Both the position numbers and the translations under genes were made by a program. Source: Methylocystaceae bacterium (GTDB lineage: Bacteria; Pseudomonadota; Alphaproteobacteria; Rhizobiales; Beijerinckiaceae). Taken from it: a DNA stretch of 43,565 nt. Position 1 is the stretch's first letter; every line of letters starts with the position of its first letter. The notes below the pieces were generated by a model. That model was not told the origin of the DNA, ran no database searches, and saw only the letters and a program-made list of their open reading frames with translations. Location: assembly GCA_009773555.1 (NCBI GenBank), contig WSXZ01000014.1, positions 1 through 43,565 on the forward strand, given 5' to 3'. Shown one piece after another: positions 8,854-16,774 of the stretch.

Positions 8854-8938
8854 TGGTGCGGGCGGAGGGAGTCGAACCCCCACGACTTTCGTCACCGGAA
8901 CCTAAATCCGGCGCGTCTACCAGTTCCGCCACGCCCGC
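8854..8938 (-). tRNA. tRNA-Leu (anticodon TAG)
   Basis: On the minus strand the sequence folds as a class II tRNA. The acceptor stem GCGGGCG pairs with CGCCCGC. The anticodon arm is CCGGA-TTTAGGT-TCCGG with anticodon TAG, there is a short variable arm, and the T arm has GGTTCGACTCC. The CCA end is encoded at 8854-8856. The length of 85 including CCA fits tRNA-Leu. It reads CUA-type codons. Confidence 0.95.
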
Positions 8939-9156
8939 GATCGGCGGATAGGGCCCGCCTTAATTCCCTGCCCGTGAACCGGGATCGCTTGAGATGAAAT
9001 CGAACCGTTCGACTCCCTCTCAAACGATCCTGTTCCCCCGAAAAGGCGCAGTCCCTTGCGCGTTTTGAGGGCGCGCCAAGGCTCTCCCAAGCGCGAACTC
9101 GATTCGTCGGGCGTCGCTCTATAGCATGGACGCGGCGGGATGCCAGCCGCCGCTGG

Positions 9157-9474
9157 CTATTGTGGCGCCACGCGGTGATCCGCCCCCTCGAGGCCGCGGA
9201 TCAGCGTAATGACCTTTTCGTGCCCCTGGGGATCGCGCCATTTGGCGTTGCAGAGCGTCGGACCGCAGACGACTTCCGGAAACTTATAGAGGGGCTTGCC
9301 GCGGGCGGTTTTCAGCCCGTAGCCGACATTGGGCTTCCAGCCGCCGGCGATCAGCGACTGGCGATAGTCGGAATAGCCTTGCGAAGCCTGCGCCCACGCG
9401 GCGAGCGGCAAAAACCCGCACGCGCTGCAGAAGCCTAAAATTGCGGCAGTCTTCTTCATGCGCGGCGCGCTCAT
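9157..9474 (-). CDS. Small exported protein of unknown function
   Basis: A 105-residue protein starting at the ATG 9474, chosen because GAGGAGG stands eight bases ahead. The N-terminus is a signal peptide (KKTAAILGFCSACGFLPLAAWAQA, cut after about residue 30). The mature part has an even spread of charged and aromatic residues, with a YSDYRQSLIAGGWKP stretch and one CxxxxC pair (VCGPTLC). The 'YRQxLIxxGWxP' opening recurs in short exported proteins of alphaproteobacteria, but I know of no assigned function. It is divergent from the multicopper-oxidase-fold gene with 104 bases between, so they may share a control region. Confidence 0.72.
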   Translation of the reverse strand: MSAPRMKKTAAILGFCSACGFLPLAAWAQASQGYSDYRQSLIAGGWKPNVGYGLKTARGKPLYKFPEVVCGPTLCNAKWRDPQGHEKVITLIRGLEGADHRVAPQ

Positions 9475-9578
9475 GTCTCTAGCCTCCTCGTGTTCTGGCC
9501 GTTCTCGCGCTCCCCTCACGGCGCGTGACGTTGAAGCTCTCAATCATTGCCCAATGGGCCGGGCTGCGCCATAGCTAG

Positions 9579-10937
9579 ATGGCGATGTCACAACTCCTCT
9601 CCCGCCGCGTCGTTCTTTCCGGCGTCGCCGCCAGCCTGGCGGCGCTTCCGGCGATAGCGCAGTCGCCGCCGCGCTCCCTGCGGCAGCTCGAGGCCCGACC
9701 GGGGAAGGCGCGCCTGTCCGGCGGCGGCGAAACCAGCATTCTCGGTTTCGACGGGATCACGCCGGGTCCTGTCCTTCGCTACCAGCAGGGCGACGAACTC
9801 GCCGTCCGTTTTCTGAACAAGCTTGACCAACCCGCAACCATTCACTGGCATGGCTTGCGCGGCGACAATGCGATGGAGGGCGTCGCCCCGCTGACGCAGG
9901 CGGCGGTCGCGCCAGGCGGGTCCTTCGATTACCGCCGCACGCTCGCCGATCCCGGCCTGTTCTGCTACCGGCCGAGCGTCTACGGCGCGACGCCGGAGCT
10001 GGTCGGGCGCGGCCTCAAGGGCCTGCTGGTCGTCGATGAGCCGGCGCCGCTGCCCGCAGACGCCGACCTGCTCCTCGTGCTCGACGACTGGCGGCTTAAT
10101 GACGCGGGCCAGGTCGTTGGCGACTTCAACGATCCAGCGGCGGCAAGCGGCGTCGGCCGGATTGGTCCGCTGCTCTGCGTCAACGGCAAGGCTGCGCCGG
10201 CCCTGCAGAGCCTCGCGCCCGGTGCCAGGGTGCGGCTGCGCCTGGCCAATCTCAGCAATGCGCGCATCATGGTGCTGTCCCTCGCGGGCGCGCAGCCTTT
10301 CGTGATCGCCATCGACGGCCAGCCGTGCGACGCCTTCGAGCCGATCAAGCGCAGCATTCCCGTCGCGCCGGGGGCGCGCTTCGAGCTGATGTTCGACATG
10401 CCGGAGACCGAGGGCGCCAAGGCCAATTTGATCTTGCGCGGACAAAATGGCGAGGATCGCGACCTTTTCGTCGCGGACGCCAAGGGCGCAATGGCGTCGA
10501 AGCGTCCGCCGATAGCGTCGCTCCCGCAGAATGCGGCGCTTCCTGCCGAGATTAAGCTTGCGAGCGCCAAAAAAGTCGATCTCGTGATCGAACCGCGCAA
10601 GGCCGCAACCGGCCCCGCCTGGACGATCAATGGCGCCTTGACGAAAGGCTACGAAGGCCAGCCTCTCTTCAAAGTGGCCCGCGGAACCCCGGTGACGCTG
10701 GGCTTTGTCAATAAGTCGGGAGCGGCGCTCGCGATGCATGTTCACGGGCAGTGCATGCGTCTTCTGCATGACCTCGATGACGGATGGGAGCCCTATTGGC
10801 GCAACGGCGTGATCGTCCCCCCCGGAAAAACCAAGCACGCCGCCTTCCTCGCCGAATCGCCTGGAAAGTGGGCCGTTCATGATGATATTCTGGAGCACGA
10901 AGCAGGCGGACTGGCGACTTGGTTCGAAGTCGCCTAG
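9579..10937 (+). CDS. Multicopper-oxidase-fold protein lacking most copper ligands
   Basis: A 452-residue protein with a twin-arginine-like export signal (SRRVVLSGVAASLAALP) and the cupredoxin layout of laccase/CueO-type oxidases. HWHGLR is present at 89-94. The second motif, normally WYHPH, reads CYRPS (129-133). The third, normally HPMHLHG, reads LAMHVHG (His387 and His389 kept, the type 1 His lost). The fourth, normally HCHILEHxxxGM, reads HDDILEH (434-440), losing the type 1 Cys and one type 3 His, and GGL replaces GM. The fold is recognisable but the type 1 site and most of the trinuclear site are gone, so classical oxidase activity is unlikely. A comparable copper-free member is FtsP/SufI. 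Two ATG codons (9579, 9585) lack a clear ribosome-binding site. Confidence 0.85.
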   Translation: MAMSQLLSRRVVLSGVAASLAALPAIAQSPPRSLRQLEARPGKARLSGGGETSILGFDGITPGPVLRYQQGDELAVRFLNKLDQPATIHWHGLRGDNAMEGVAPLTQAAVAPGGSFDYRRTLADPGLFCYRPSVYGATPELVGRGLKGLLVVDEPAPLPADADLLLVLDDWRLNDAGQVVGDFNDPAAASGVGRIGPLLCVNGKAAPALQSLAPGARVRLRLANLSNARIMVLSLAGAQPFVIAIDGQPCDAFEPIKRSIPVAPGARFELMFDMPETEGAKANLILRGQNGEDRDLFVADAKGAMASKRPPIASLPQNAALPAEIKLASAKKVDLVIEPRKAATGPAWTINGALTKGYEGQPLFKVARGTPVTLGFVNKSGAALAMHVHGQCMRLLHDLDDGWEPYWRNGVIVPPGKTKHAAFLAESPGKWAVHDDILEHEAGGLATWFEVA

Positions 10938-10980
10938 AGCAAGCGTCACAAAGGTTAATAGGACACCGAAATAGAACCAC

Positions 10981-11031
10981 GCTTTTTCCGTCTGTTCAGA
11001 CCTTTGTCTGAACTTCTGTGACGGAAAATGC
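10981..11031. repeat. Nested imperfect inverted repeat
   Basis: The outer arms at 10981-10992 (ending TTTTCCGTC) and 11020-11031 (GACGGAAAA) enclose an inner hairpin GTTCAGA / TCTGAAC (10994-11000 and 11007-11013). It fills the gap between the multicopper-oxidase-like gene and the DSF synthase. It may be a dispersed palindromic repeat or a weak transcript end. Confidence 0.65.
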
Positions 11032-11059
11032 TTCGAATATGAGTTGAAGGCATTGTCAA

Positions 11060-12121
11060 ATGCTGGATCAAACTCACTTAAAGCTTGGCGGCTTAGCCCG
11101 CCCGCGCCGCCGCGCCTTGCGTCGGGACCCGGACGGCTCGTTTTCTTGCGTCATCGAGGGGGGAGGCCTTGGCCCCGAAGTATCGGATATGATCGGCGCC
11201 GCGCACCTACGGCACCCTCCCCAAGATTTTCCGCACTGGCGCTTCGAACACCTAGAGATTGAATATGACGCGCCGACGCAATCGGCGTGGATGAATTATC
11301 GCGCAGACTCGCCGCACTGTTACACTTTGCGGATGTTGCAGGAGGCGATCGAGTTTCGCGACGCGATCAAACGTCTGGCGCAGACGGAGGGCTCGAAGTG
11401 GCCGATCCGCTATATCGTGATGGCCTCGAAGAAGCCGCATGTATTCAGCTTGGGCGGCGATCTTGCGACATTCGTTTCCTGCATCAGGAACAATGACCGT
11501 GATTCCCTGTTAACCTACGCCTACGCCTGTATCGAGGTCATGTACACGCTAACCTCGGCGTTCGATCTTCCTGTCCTGACGCTGTCCGTCGTCAGGGGAC
11601 AGTGCATGGGCGGCGGCTTCGAAGGGGCGCTGGCCACCGATTTTCTCATCGCCGAGGAGAGCGCGCGTCTTGGAGTGCCCGAGATCGCCTTCAACACCTT
11701 TCCGGGAATGGGCGCGGTGACGTTTCTCACCAGGCGCGTGGGGCCGGCGCGAACACAACAGATTCTCTCGGCCGGCCGCGTTTATACGGCGCGAGAACTG
11801 TTCGATCTCGACATTGTCGACGTCGTCGCGCCGGAAGGCCGGGCGCTCGAAACCGCCCATGAGTGGATGCTCGACCCCGACGGCGCGAACTGGCGGCGCC
11901 GTCAGGCCCTCGTCAACTTTCGGAAGCAATGTTTCCCCGTGCGCAAAGAGGAATTGCTTCGGGTGGTCGAGCTTTGGACGGATTGCTCCATGGCCATTTC
12001 ACGGCACGATTTGCGTTACATGGAACGGCTTGTTTCGGCGCAGTCGCGTCTTCCCCGCGACGAGCTTCCCTCCGGCAAGGGCGAGGCTTTGAAAAAGCCG
12101 CCGCCTTCCGAAGAGGATTAG
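11060..12121 (+). CDS. rpfF: RpfF-type DSF synthase (crotonase family)
   Basis: A 353-residue crotonase-fold enzyme matching RpfF, which makes the diffusible signal factor, a cis-2-unsaturated fatty acid, from acyl carrier protein thioesters. The oxyanion-hole segment is FSLGGDLATF. The two catalytic glutamates are Glu188 in GGGFEGAL and Glu208 in GVPEIAFN, twenty residues apart as in RpfF (Glu141/Glu161). The segments IRYIVMASKKPHVFSLGGDL and FPGMGAVTFL are also RpfF-like. The first 60 residues are arginine-rich and less conserved, so the true start could be later. Three bases separate it from a GGDEF-EAL gene, so signal synthesis and cyclic-di-GMP turnover are probably cotranscribed. No RpfC/RpfG sensor pair is in the window. 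Confidence 0.85.
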   Translation: MLDQTHLKLGGLARPRRRALRRDPDGSFSCVIEGGGLGPEVSDMIGAAHLRHPPQDFPHWRFEHLEIEYDAPTQSAWMNYRADSPHCYTLRMLQEAIEFRDAIKRLAQTEGSKWPIRYIVMASKKPHVFSLGGDLATFVSCIRNNDRDSLLTYAYACIEVMYTLTSAFDLPVLTLSVVRGQCMGGGFEGALATDFLIAEESARLGVPEIAFNTFPGMGAVTFLTRRVGPARTQQILSAGRVYTARELFDLDIVDVVAPEGRALETAHEWMLDPDGANWRRRQALVNFRKQCFPVRKEELLRVVELWTDCSMAISRHDLRYMERLVSAQSRLPRDELPSGKGEALKKPPPSEED

Positions 12122-12124
12122 CTC

Positions 12125-14419
12125 ATGCTCGTCCACGGGAAGCCAGCCGCCAGCGAAAGCACCGATGTTCAAATCCATATCGACCTGGTTGAAACCCTGT
12201 TCGGCACCGCCGGTTCGTTTTTTGCGGGCCTTCTCGGCGGCCTCATCGCGCCTGCGCTCGCTTGGCTCCTTCTCGGCGATCGAATCTACCTCTACTTCGT
12301 GGCGCTGATCGCCGTTCTCGGCGCCTTTCGCCTTTACGTTTTCTTTGCGCATGCGAGCACGCCGGTCTCGCTTCGCCGACAGGATTCGCTGGAATGGGAG
12401 CGGCTCTACGCGATTGGCGCGGTCGGCTTCATGACGGCGGTCGGTGCGTCCGTCGCGGTCTTGTTCTACAGTCACTACAACGACGTGCTCGGCATTTACA
12501 GCATCGTCATTATGATGAGCGGCCTGAGCGGACTCGCGGGTCGCAACGCCGGCCGTCCCTGGATCGTTCTCGCGCAATCGCTCGGCCTCGCGCTTCCGCT
12601 TGCCATCGCCGCGATGATGCATGAAGAACGGCGCTACCTCGGCCTTGCGCTGATTGTCGTGCTGCTGATCGTCTCCATTCATTCAACGACGAAATTTCTG
12701 CACGGCAATCTGGAGTCGGCGCTGCGCAACGGCTTGGACGCCACCCGCCAGCGGCAAAAATTCAGCCTCGCGTTGAACTCGATGACACACGGCCTGTGCA
12801 TGGGCGACGCCGATCTGTCGGTCACGGTCGTGAACCGGCGCGTCATCGATTTCTTCGGCATCGTGGCGGCGGCGACGCCGATCCGGCTCGAAGCGCTGGC
12901 GCACGCGATCGGCAAGAGCGTCGGCATGTCGCCGCACGAAAGCAAAATCTTTTTTGAGCGGTGGAAGCGGCACGTCACAATGCCGCGTGCGACCATCTTT
13001 ACGCACAAGCTCGGCGAACGTTTTTTTGAGTTTCACTGCGAACGCGCCGAAGCAGGATCCTTCATTACCGTCATCGAGGACGTGACGATACAAAAGCGCG
13101 CGCTCCGTGAGATCGAGCGCATCGCGCATTTCGACGATCTGACCAATCTCCCGAACCGCTATCAGTTTCAGGAGACGCTGGAGGAGGAAATGGTTCAGCT
13201 CAGGCAGCGCGGGTTCCACGCCGCGCTGCTCAACATTGATCTCGATCGGTTCAAAGACGTCAATGACACGCTGGGCCACTCCATCGGCGATGAGCTGCTG
13301 TCCGCGGTCGGCGCGCGTCTCGCCGCCTGCGTGCCGCATCCGCACGTCGTGGCGAGGCTCGGCGGCGACGAATTCTGTGTGCTGCTGCGCGCCGGCGAAC
13401 GCCTTCCTGAGGTTGACGAACTCGCCGCGAATATCCTTGCCGAGATGCATCGCACCTTCATCGTCGAAAATCACGTCATCAACATCGGCGCGAGCATCGG
13501 CATGGCTGCGGCGCCCAACGACTCGGAGACCTCCGGCGGCCTGCTCAAATGCAGCGATCTCGCGCTTTACCAGTCGAAAGCCGAAGGGCGCGGCAAGGCG
13601 ATTTGGTATTCCCAGGAGATGCAGGATGCGCTGACCCGAAAGCGGGCAATCGACACCGAACTGCGTCACGCGTTCCTGGCGAACGAATTGATCGTCTACT
13701 ATCAGCCGGTCGTCGATTCCCGCACCGCGACCATCGTTTCCATGGAGGCGCTGCTGCGATGGCGCCACCCGACCCGAGGAATGATCTCACCGGGCGAATT
13801 CATTCCTGTCGCCGAAGAAACCGGCATGATCATCGAACTCGGCGCCTGGGCGCTGCGGCAGGCGTGCAATGACGCGAAGTCGTGGCCTTCGAACGTCCGT
13901 GTCGCCGTCAACATCGCGCCGAGACAGTTCCAACAGAAGGATCTCGCCGAGATGGTCGCGGCGACGCTCCGTGAATCTGGATTGGAGCCCGATCGTCTGG
14001 AACTCGAAATCACCGAAACGACGCTCATGGTGTCAGATGACGTCGACAGTAAGTTACGCGAGATCGAAGCGCTCGGCGTCCGTCTCTCGCTCGATGATTT
14101 CGGAACCGGCTACAGCAGCCTCGGCTATCTCAATCGTTTCCCGGTCAAGAAGGTCAAGATTGATCGCTCCTTCGCGCGGCAGGCGATCGAGTCGCCGAAG
14201 ACGCAGGCGATCATTTCGGCGATCTCTGCGCTGGCGCGGGATCTGTCCATCGATCTCGTCGCCGAGGGCGTCGAAACTGACGCTCAACTCGCCTTCATGG
14301 CGAGCAAGAATATTTTTCTCATTCAGGGATACCTATACACGAGGCCGCGGCCAATCGAGGAGCTGAGACCGCTCCTCAAGTATTGGCGCGACGCGCCGCG
14401 CCTCGTCAGCGCGGCGTGA
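12125..14419 (+). CDS. Membrane-bound PAS-GGDEF-EAL cyclic-di-GMP protein
   Basis: A 764-residue protein. Residues 20-195 form five or six membrane segments. A PAS-like region at about 205-315 ends in VIEDVTIQKRA. The GGDEF domain (about 330-495) has intact Gly-Gly-Asp-Glu-Phe at 413-417, and no RxxD inhibitory site is visible just before it. The EAL domain follows with Glu541-Ala-Leu, NIAPRQFQ, LEITETT, LDDFGTGYSS, KVKIDRSF and VAEGVET, so all metal-binding and catalytic motifs appear present. Both synthesis and breakdown of cyclic-di-GMP are possible. It starts three bases after the DSF synthase, which suggests coupling of DSF and cyclic-di-GMP signalling, as in other DSF systems. Confidence 0.93.
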   Translation: MLVHGKPAASESTDVQIHIDLVETLFGTAGSFFAGLLGGLIAPALAWLLLGDRIYLYFVALIAVLGAFRLYVFFAHASTPVSLRRQDSLEWERLYAIGAVGFMTAVGASVAVLFYSHYNDVLGIYSIVIMMSGLSGLAGRNAGRPWIVLAQSLGLALPLAIAAMMHEERRYLGLALIVVLLIVSIHSTTKFLHGNLESALRNGLDATRQRQKFSLALNSMTHGLCMGDADLSVTVVNRRVIDFFGIVAAATPIRLEALAHAIGKSVGMSPHESKIFFERWKRHVTMPRATIFTHKLGERFFEFHCERAEAGSFITVIEDVTIQKRALREIERIAHFDDLTNLPNRYQFQETLEEEMVQLRQRGFHAALLNIDLDRFKDVNDTLGHSIGDELLSAVGARLAACVPHPHVVARLGGDEFCVLLRAGERLPEVDELAANILAEMHRTFIVENHVINIGASIGMAAAPNDSETSGGLLKCSDLALYQSKAEGRGKAIWYSQEMQDALTRKRAIDTELRHAFLANELIVYYQPVVDSRTATIVSMEALLRWRHPTRGMISPGEFIPVAEETGMIIELGAWALRQACNDAKSWPSNVRVAVNIAPRQFQQKDLAEMVAATLRESGLEPDRLELEITETTLMVSDDVDSKLREIEALGVRLSLDDFGTGYSSLGYLNRFPVKKVKIDRSFARQAIESPKTQAIISAISALARDLSIDLVAEGVETDAQLAFMASKNIFLIQGYLYTRPRPIEELRPLLKYWRDAPRLVSAA

Positions 14420-14436
14420 TTTACGCACGACAAGCA

Positions 14437-15129
14437 TCAGTTGCGCTCAAGCGCCACCAAGCTCCGTCGATCAACCCCAGGTTGCACCATGCGTTGCGCG
14501 CGAAAAATCGCGTGCGAGGCGTTATAGCGTCGACCGAATTGAGCGAGGTAGCGCTCTATCGCAGCGGCGCCAGGCTGTGGCTCGACGACGTCTCTAACGA
14601 TCAGCAGTTCATGGGCGTCTTCGGCGGTGAGCGCCCTATTGCTCTCCATGAGACGTTCCGCCTTGACGAAGCCGAGCGTCCGGCCAACCGCCGCGTAAAG
14701 TCCCAAGAAATCTGAAGGATCCCCCGAGAAGGAGAATTGCGCGTCCCTTTCGGCGACGATGGCGGAGCAATGCATCGCGAAGTCGAAATCGGAGCCGCTC
14801 ATCAGGCCGCGCGCCCAGGCGAGCGTGATCACCGGCGTATCGACGATCAGCTCGGAATTTTCGGCAGCCATCTCTCCGAAACCCTCGGCCGGCCTCGGCG
14901 CCTCTCGCACGCCATGCGCGAAATCATAGACGAGGTAGCGGAGCTCGTTCAGCTCGCCTCGGTCGATCGCCGACAAAATCTCGGTAATTGTACGGATCGT
15001 TAACGCGTCAAAACCCGGCCGAGTCTTGCGCAATACTAGAGCCTGGTGGTCTTTCAACCAGATGGTCGACAGGCAGCCGCCGGAGACGGAAAGTTCAGCT
15101 TGGTCACGGAGATAAGGAAAGTTCAGCAT
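14437..15129 (-). CDS. Divergent crotonase-fold protein without catalytic glutamates, next to the DSF synthase
   Basis: About 230 residues, starting at ATG 15129 (MLNFPYLRDQAE) or 15141. It reads through a crotonase fold: a beta-rich start, LRYLVYDFAHGV, the helix segment ARGLMSGSDFDFAMHCSAIVAE, then AQFSFSGDPSDFLGLYAAVGRTLG. Aligned by eye with RpfF, the GGGFE position reads GSDFD and the second glutamate region reads GDPSD, so both catalytic glutamates seem replaced and the classical reaction is doubtful. It is convergent with the rpfF/GGDEF-EAL pair, 17 bases away. It could be a regulatory or scaffolding partner of the synthase or bind acyl chains; this is inference. Confidence 0.75.
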   Translation of the reverse strand: MLNFPYLRDQAELSVSGGCLSTIWLKDHQALVLRKTRPGFDALTIRTITEILSAIDRGELNELRYLVYDFAHGVREAPRPAEGFGEMAAENSELIVDTPVITLAWARGLMSGSDFDFAMHCSAIVAERDAQFSFSGDPSDFLGLYAAVGRTLGFVKAERLMESNRALTAEDAHELLIVRDVVEPQPGAAAIERYLAQFGRRYNASHAIFRAQRMVQPGVDRRSLVALERN

Positions 15130-15161
15130 GTGTCCCGCCATAGTTTGGTGAAGGCTCGATT

Positions 15162-15183
15162 AAGTTAAATGAAAATTTAACTT
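15162..15183. promoter_or_regulatory. AT-rich palindrome upstream of the second crotonase gene
   Basis: AAGTTAAAT, a four-base spacer GAAA, then ATTTAACTT form a perfect 9-bp inverted repeat in GC-rich surroundings. Outer bases TTGGTG (15145-15150) and CGCCAA (15184-15189) extend the symmetry. It lies about 33 bases ahead of the ATG at 15129, a position suited to an operator. Confidence 0.5.
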
Positions 15184-15311
15184 CGCCAACCCTGGCGCTC
15201 ATGATTGCTCAAAATTGCGCCGAAGTTACGCCAAGTGCATGACGTTTAACCAACTTCGCTAACGGCAGGCCTTAGGAAAAATCATCGTCAGGCGACTGGT
15301 TTGTACAATAA

Positions 15312-15350
15312 AAGGGCCGCGCATACTTTTTTCGCGCGCGTGTGGCCCTT
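15312..15350. repeat. Hairpin in the intergenic region
   Basis: The arms AAGGGCC (15312-15318) and GGCCCTT (15344-15350) are exact complements, with further partial GC pairing inside and a run of six T in the loop. It could be a transcript end for either direction or a regulatory stem. Confidence 0.5.
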
Positions 15351-15536
15351 GGTCGCGGGACAAGTGAGCGCCGCTAATTTATATTAACTAAAGCGCTGCT
15401 GGAGGTTCCGGAATCTCGCCCGTCGCAGCTCGCGTTCGCTCAAAGGGTGTGCGAAAACTGGCGCGTCGGAACCGGACCTGCGCGCCAAGAAGAGACCGCT
15501 CATCGCAGAGCGGCCGGTTCAGAAGGGAGAAACCAG

Positions 15537-16078
15537 ATGATCACTGGGTCACGCAAGCACATGCGCATGGCGACGTCGGCATCAATCAGGGCCAGTGCCT
15601 GATGAAACTCGGCCCCGATACAATGACTTTCACAGGGTATCAGCCGCAAAAGTCGCGTGAACAGTTCTGCGACGACATTCCAGACGCCGGGCCCACCATT
15701 ATCACCCTGGATGCGCAGCAGGACGAACTGCGCGACATGAATCTCGAAATGCGCGTCGTCCGCGACGTGGGCCAAAAGGACGACACCGAAAATCTCGAGG
15801 CGAACACAGAGTATTACTCTCCGCCCAAGAAGTATAAGTCAGGAACTCTCACCTTCGAACACGTCTTTCCGCAGGAAGGCAAGTTCATCGGGCTGGTGAA
15901 GGCGAAAAGCGACGATGGCGCGAAAGAATATGTCGCTCGCTTCCCCTTCTCTGTCGGCTTGACCCAAACCAGGGAAATAACGATCGCCGTGTTCTTCGCG
16001 GGTCTGGCGCTGGTTGGCTTCGGGCTTTGGTACAAGAATCAATTCATCGACAAGAAGAAGTCTGCGCCGAAGGCTTAA
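15537..16078 (+). pseudogene. PmoD/AmoD-like copper-site membrane protein with lost or out-of-frame signal peptide
   Basis: The recognisable frame (open from 15449) encodes AHAHGDVGINQGQCLMKLGP, then FTGYQPQ, FCDDIPDAGPTIITLD, ELRDMNLEMRVVRDVGQ, an immunoglobulin-like beta section (YVARFPFSVG) and a C-terminal membrane helix ITIAVFFAGLALVGFGLWY followed by a lysine tail. This resembles periplasmic PmoD/AmoD-type proteins, some of which form CuA-like sites with Cys and Met ligands; the CLM and FC motifs would suit that. The AGAAGGGAG ribosome-binding site and its ATG at 15537 are in another frame that stops after 21 codons. The mature frame before AHAHG has no hydrophobic signal core, so about 20 codons appear deleted with a frame change. 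The family call is moderately sure; function as a copper protein is inferred. Confidence 0.6.
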
Positions 16079-16085
16079 ATCGGCT

Positions 16086-16769
16086 TCAGCTTAGCAGCTC
16101 TACTCGACCGTCGCGTAAGGTTACGCGGCGGTCCATTTGTTTGGCGAGCTCCAGATTGTGAGTGGCGATGAGCGCCGCCAGTCCGGTGCTGCGCGCGAGC
16201 GCCAACAACGTTCCGAAAACATGCTCCGCCGTGCGCGGATCGAGATTGCCCGTCGGTTCGTCGGCGAGCAGAAGATGCGGCGCGTTCGCGACCGCGCGGG
16301 CGATGGCGACGCGCTGCTGTTCGCCGCCGGAAAGCTCCGAGGGACGGTGCGACGCGCGCGGTCCCAGCCTCAAATAGTCGAGCAATTGTTGCGCCCGCAG
16401 GCGCGCTTCATTCGCGCTCAGGCCATTGATCATCTGCGGCAGCGCAACATTCTCGAGCGCCGAGAACTCCGGCAGCAGATGATGGAATTGATAGATGAAG
16501 CCGACGGTGGCGCGCCGCAGACGCGTGCGCTCGGCGTCGGACATGCGCGACGTCGGCGCATTTGCAATCAGCACTTCGCCGCCGTCCTGGCGCTCCAAGA
16601 GTCCGGCGATATGGAGGAGCGTCGACTTGCCGGCGCCAGAGGGCGCCAGCAACGCGACCGTCTCGCCCGGGTAGATGGACAGATTGACGTCCATCAGAAT
16701 GTCGAGCCGCGCCTCGCCCTCGCGATAGTGGCGCGCAATGCTGCGGAATTCGAGAACGGCCTCGCTCAT
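16086..16769 (-). CDS. lolD: Lipoprotein-releasing system ATP-binding protein
   Basis: A 227-residue ABC ATPase of the LolD/MacB class. Walker A is [13 protein letters not shown] (residues about 39-51), the signature is [15 protein letters not shown], and Walker B is [12 protein letters not shown], followed by the H-loop ATHN. It powers extraction of outer-membrane lipoproteins from the inner membrane for delivery to LolA. The permease gene lies five bases upstream on the same strand, and prolyl-tRNA synthetase precedes that, the usual alphaproteobacterial operon. In related genomes dnaE often follows; here the convergent PmoD-like gene ends seven bases away instead. Confidence 0.95.
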   Translation of the reverse strand: MSEAVLEFRSIARHYREGEARLDILMDVNLSIYPGETVALLAPSGAGKSTLLHIAGLLERQDGGEVLIANAPTSRMSDAERTRLRRATVGFIYQFHHLLPEFSALENVALPQMINGLSANEARLRAQQLLDYLRLGPRASHRPSELSGGEQQRVAIARAVANAPHLLLADEPTGNLDPRTAEHVFGTLLALARSTGLAALIATHNLELAKQMDRRVTLRDGRVELLS

Positions 16770-16774
16770 CGCGA

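Larger units (their letters stand above)
15142..15536. promoter_or_regulatory. 395-base divergent intergenic region with several inverted repeats
   Basis: This separates the second crotonase gene from the PmoD-like gene and is richer in A+T than its surroundings. It contains the palindrome at 15162-15183, repeats of an AACTTCGCYAA-like motif near 15180 and 15250, a hairpin AAGGGCC / GGCCCTT (15312-15318 and 15344-15350), an AT-rich block near 15375, and a 5'-leader hairpin CCGCTC / GAGCGG (15496-15513) just before the AGAAGGGAG ribosome-binding site. No gene is supported inside it. Confidence 0.5.

Noticed and set aside
9588-10949. 453-codon minus-strand frame opposite the multicopper-oxidase-fold gene
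   Set aside because: The plus-strand frame has a signal peptide and recognisable cupredoxin motifs; the antisense translation is arginine-rich without family features.
12683-13768. 361-codon minus-strand frame inside the GGDEF-EAL gene
   Set aside because: Antisense shadow of a well-conserved domain region; no ribosome-binding site or motif.
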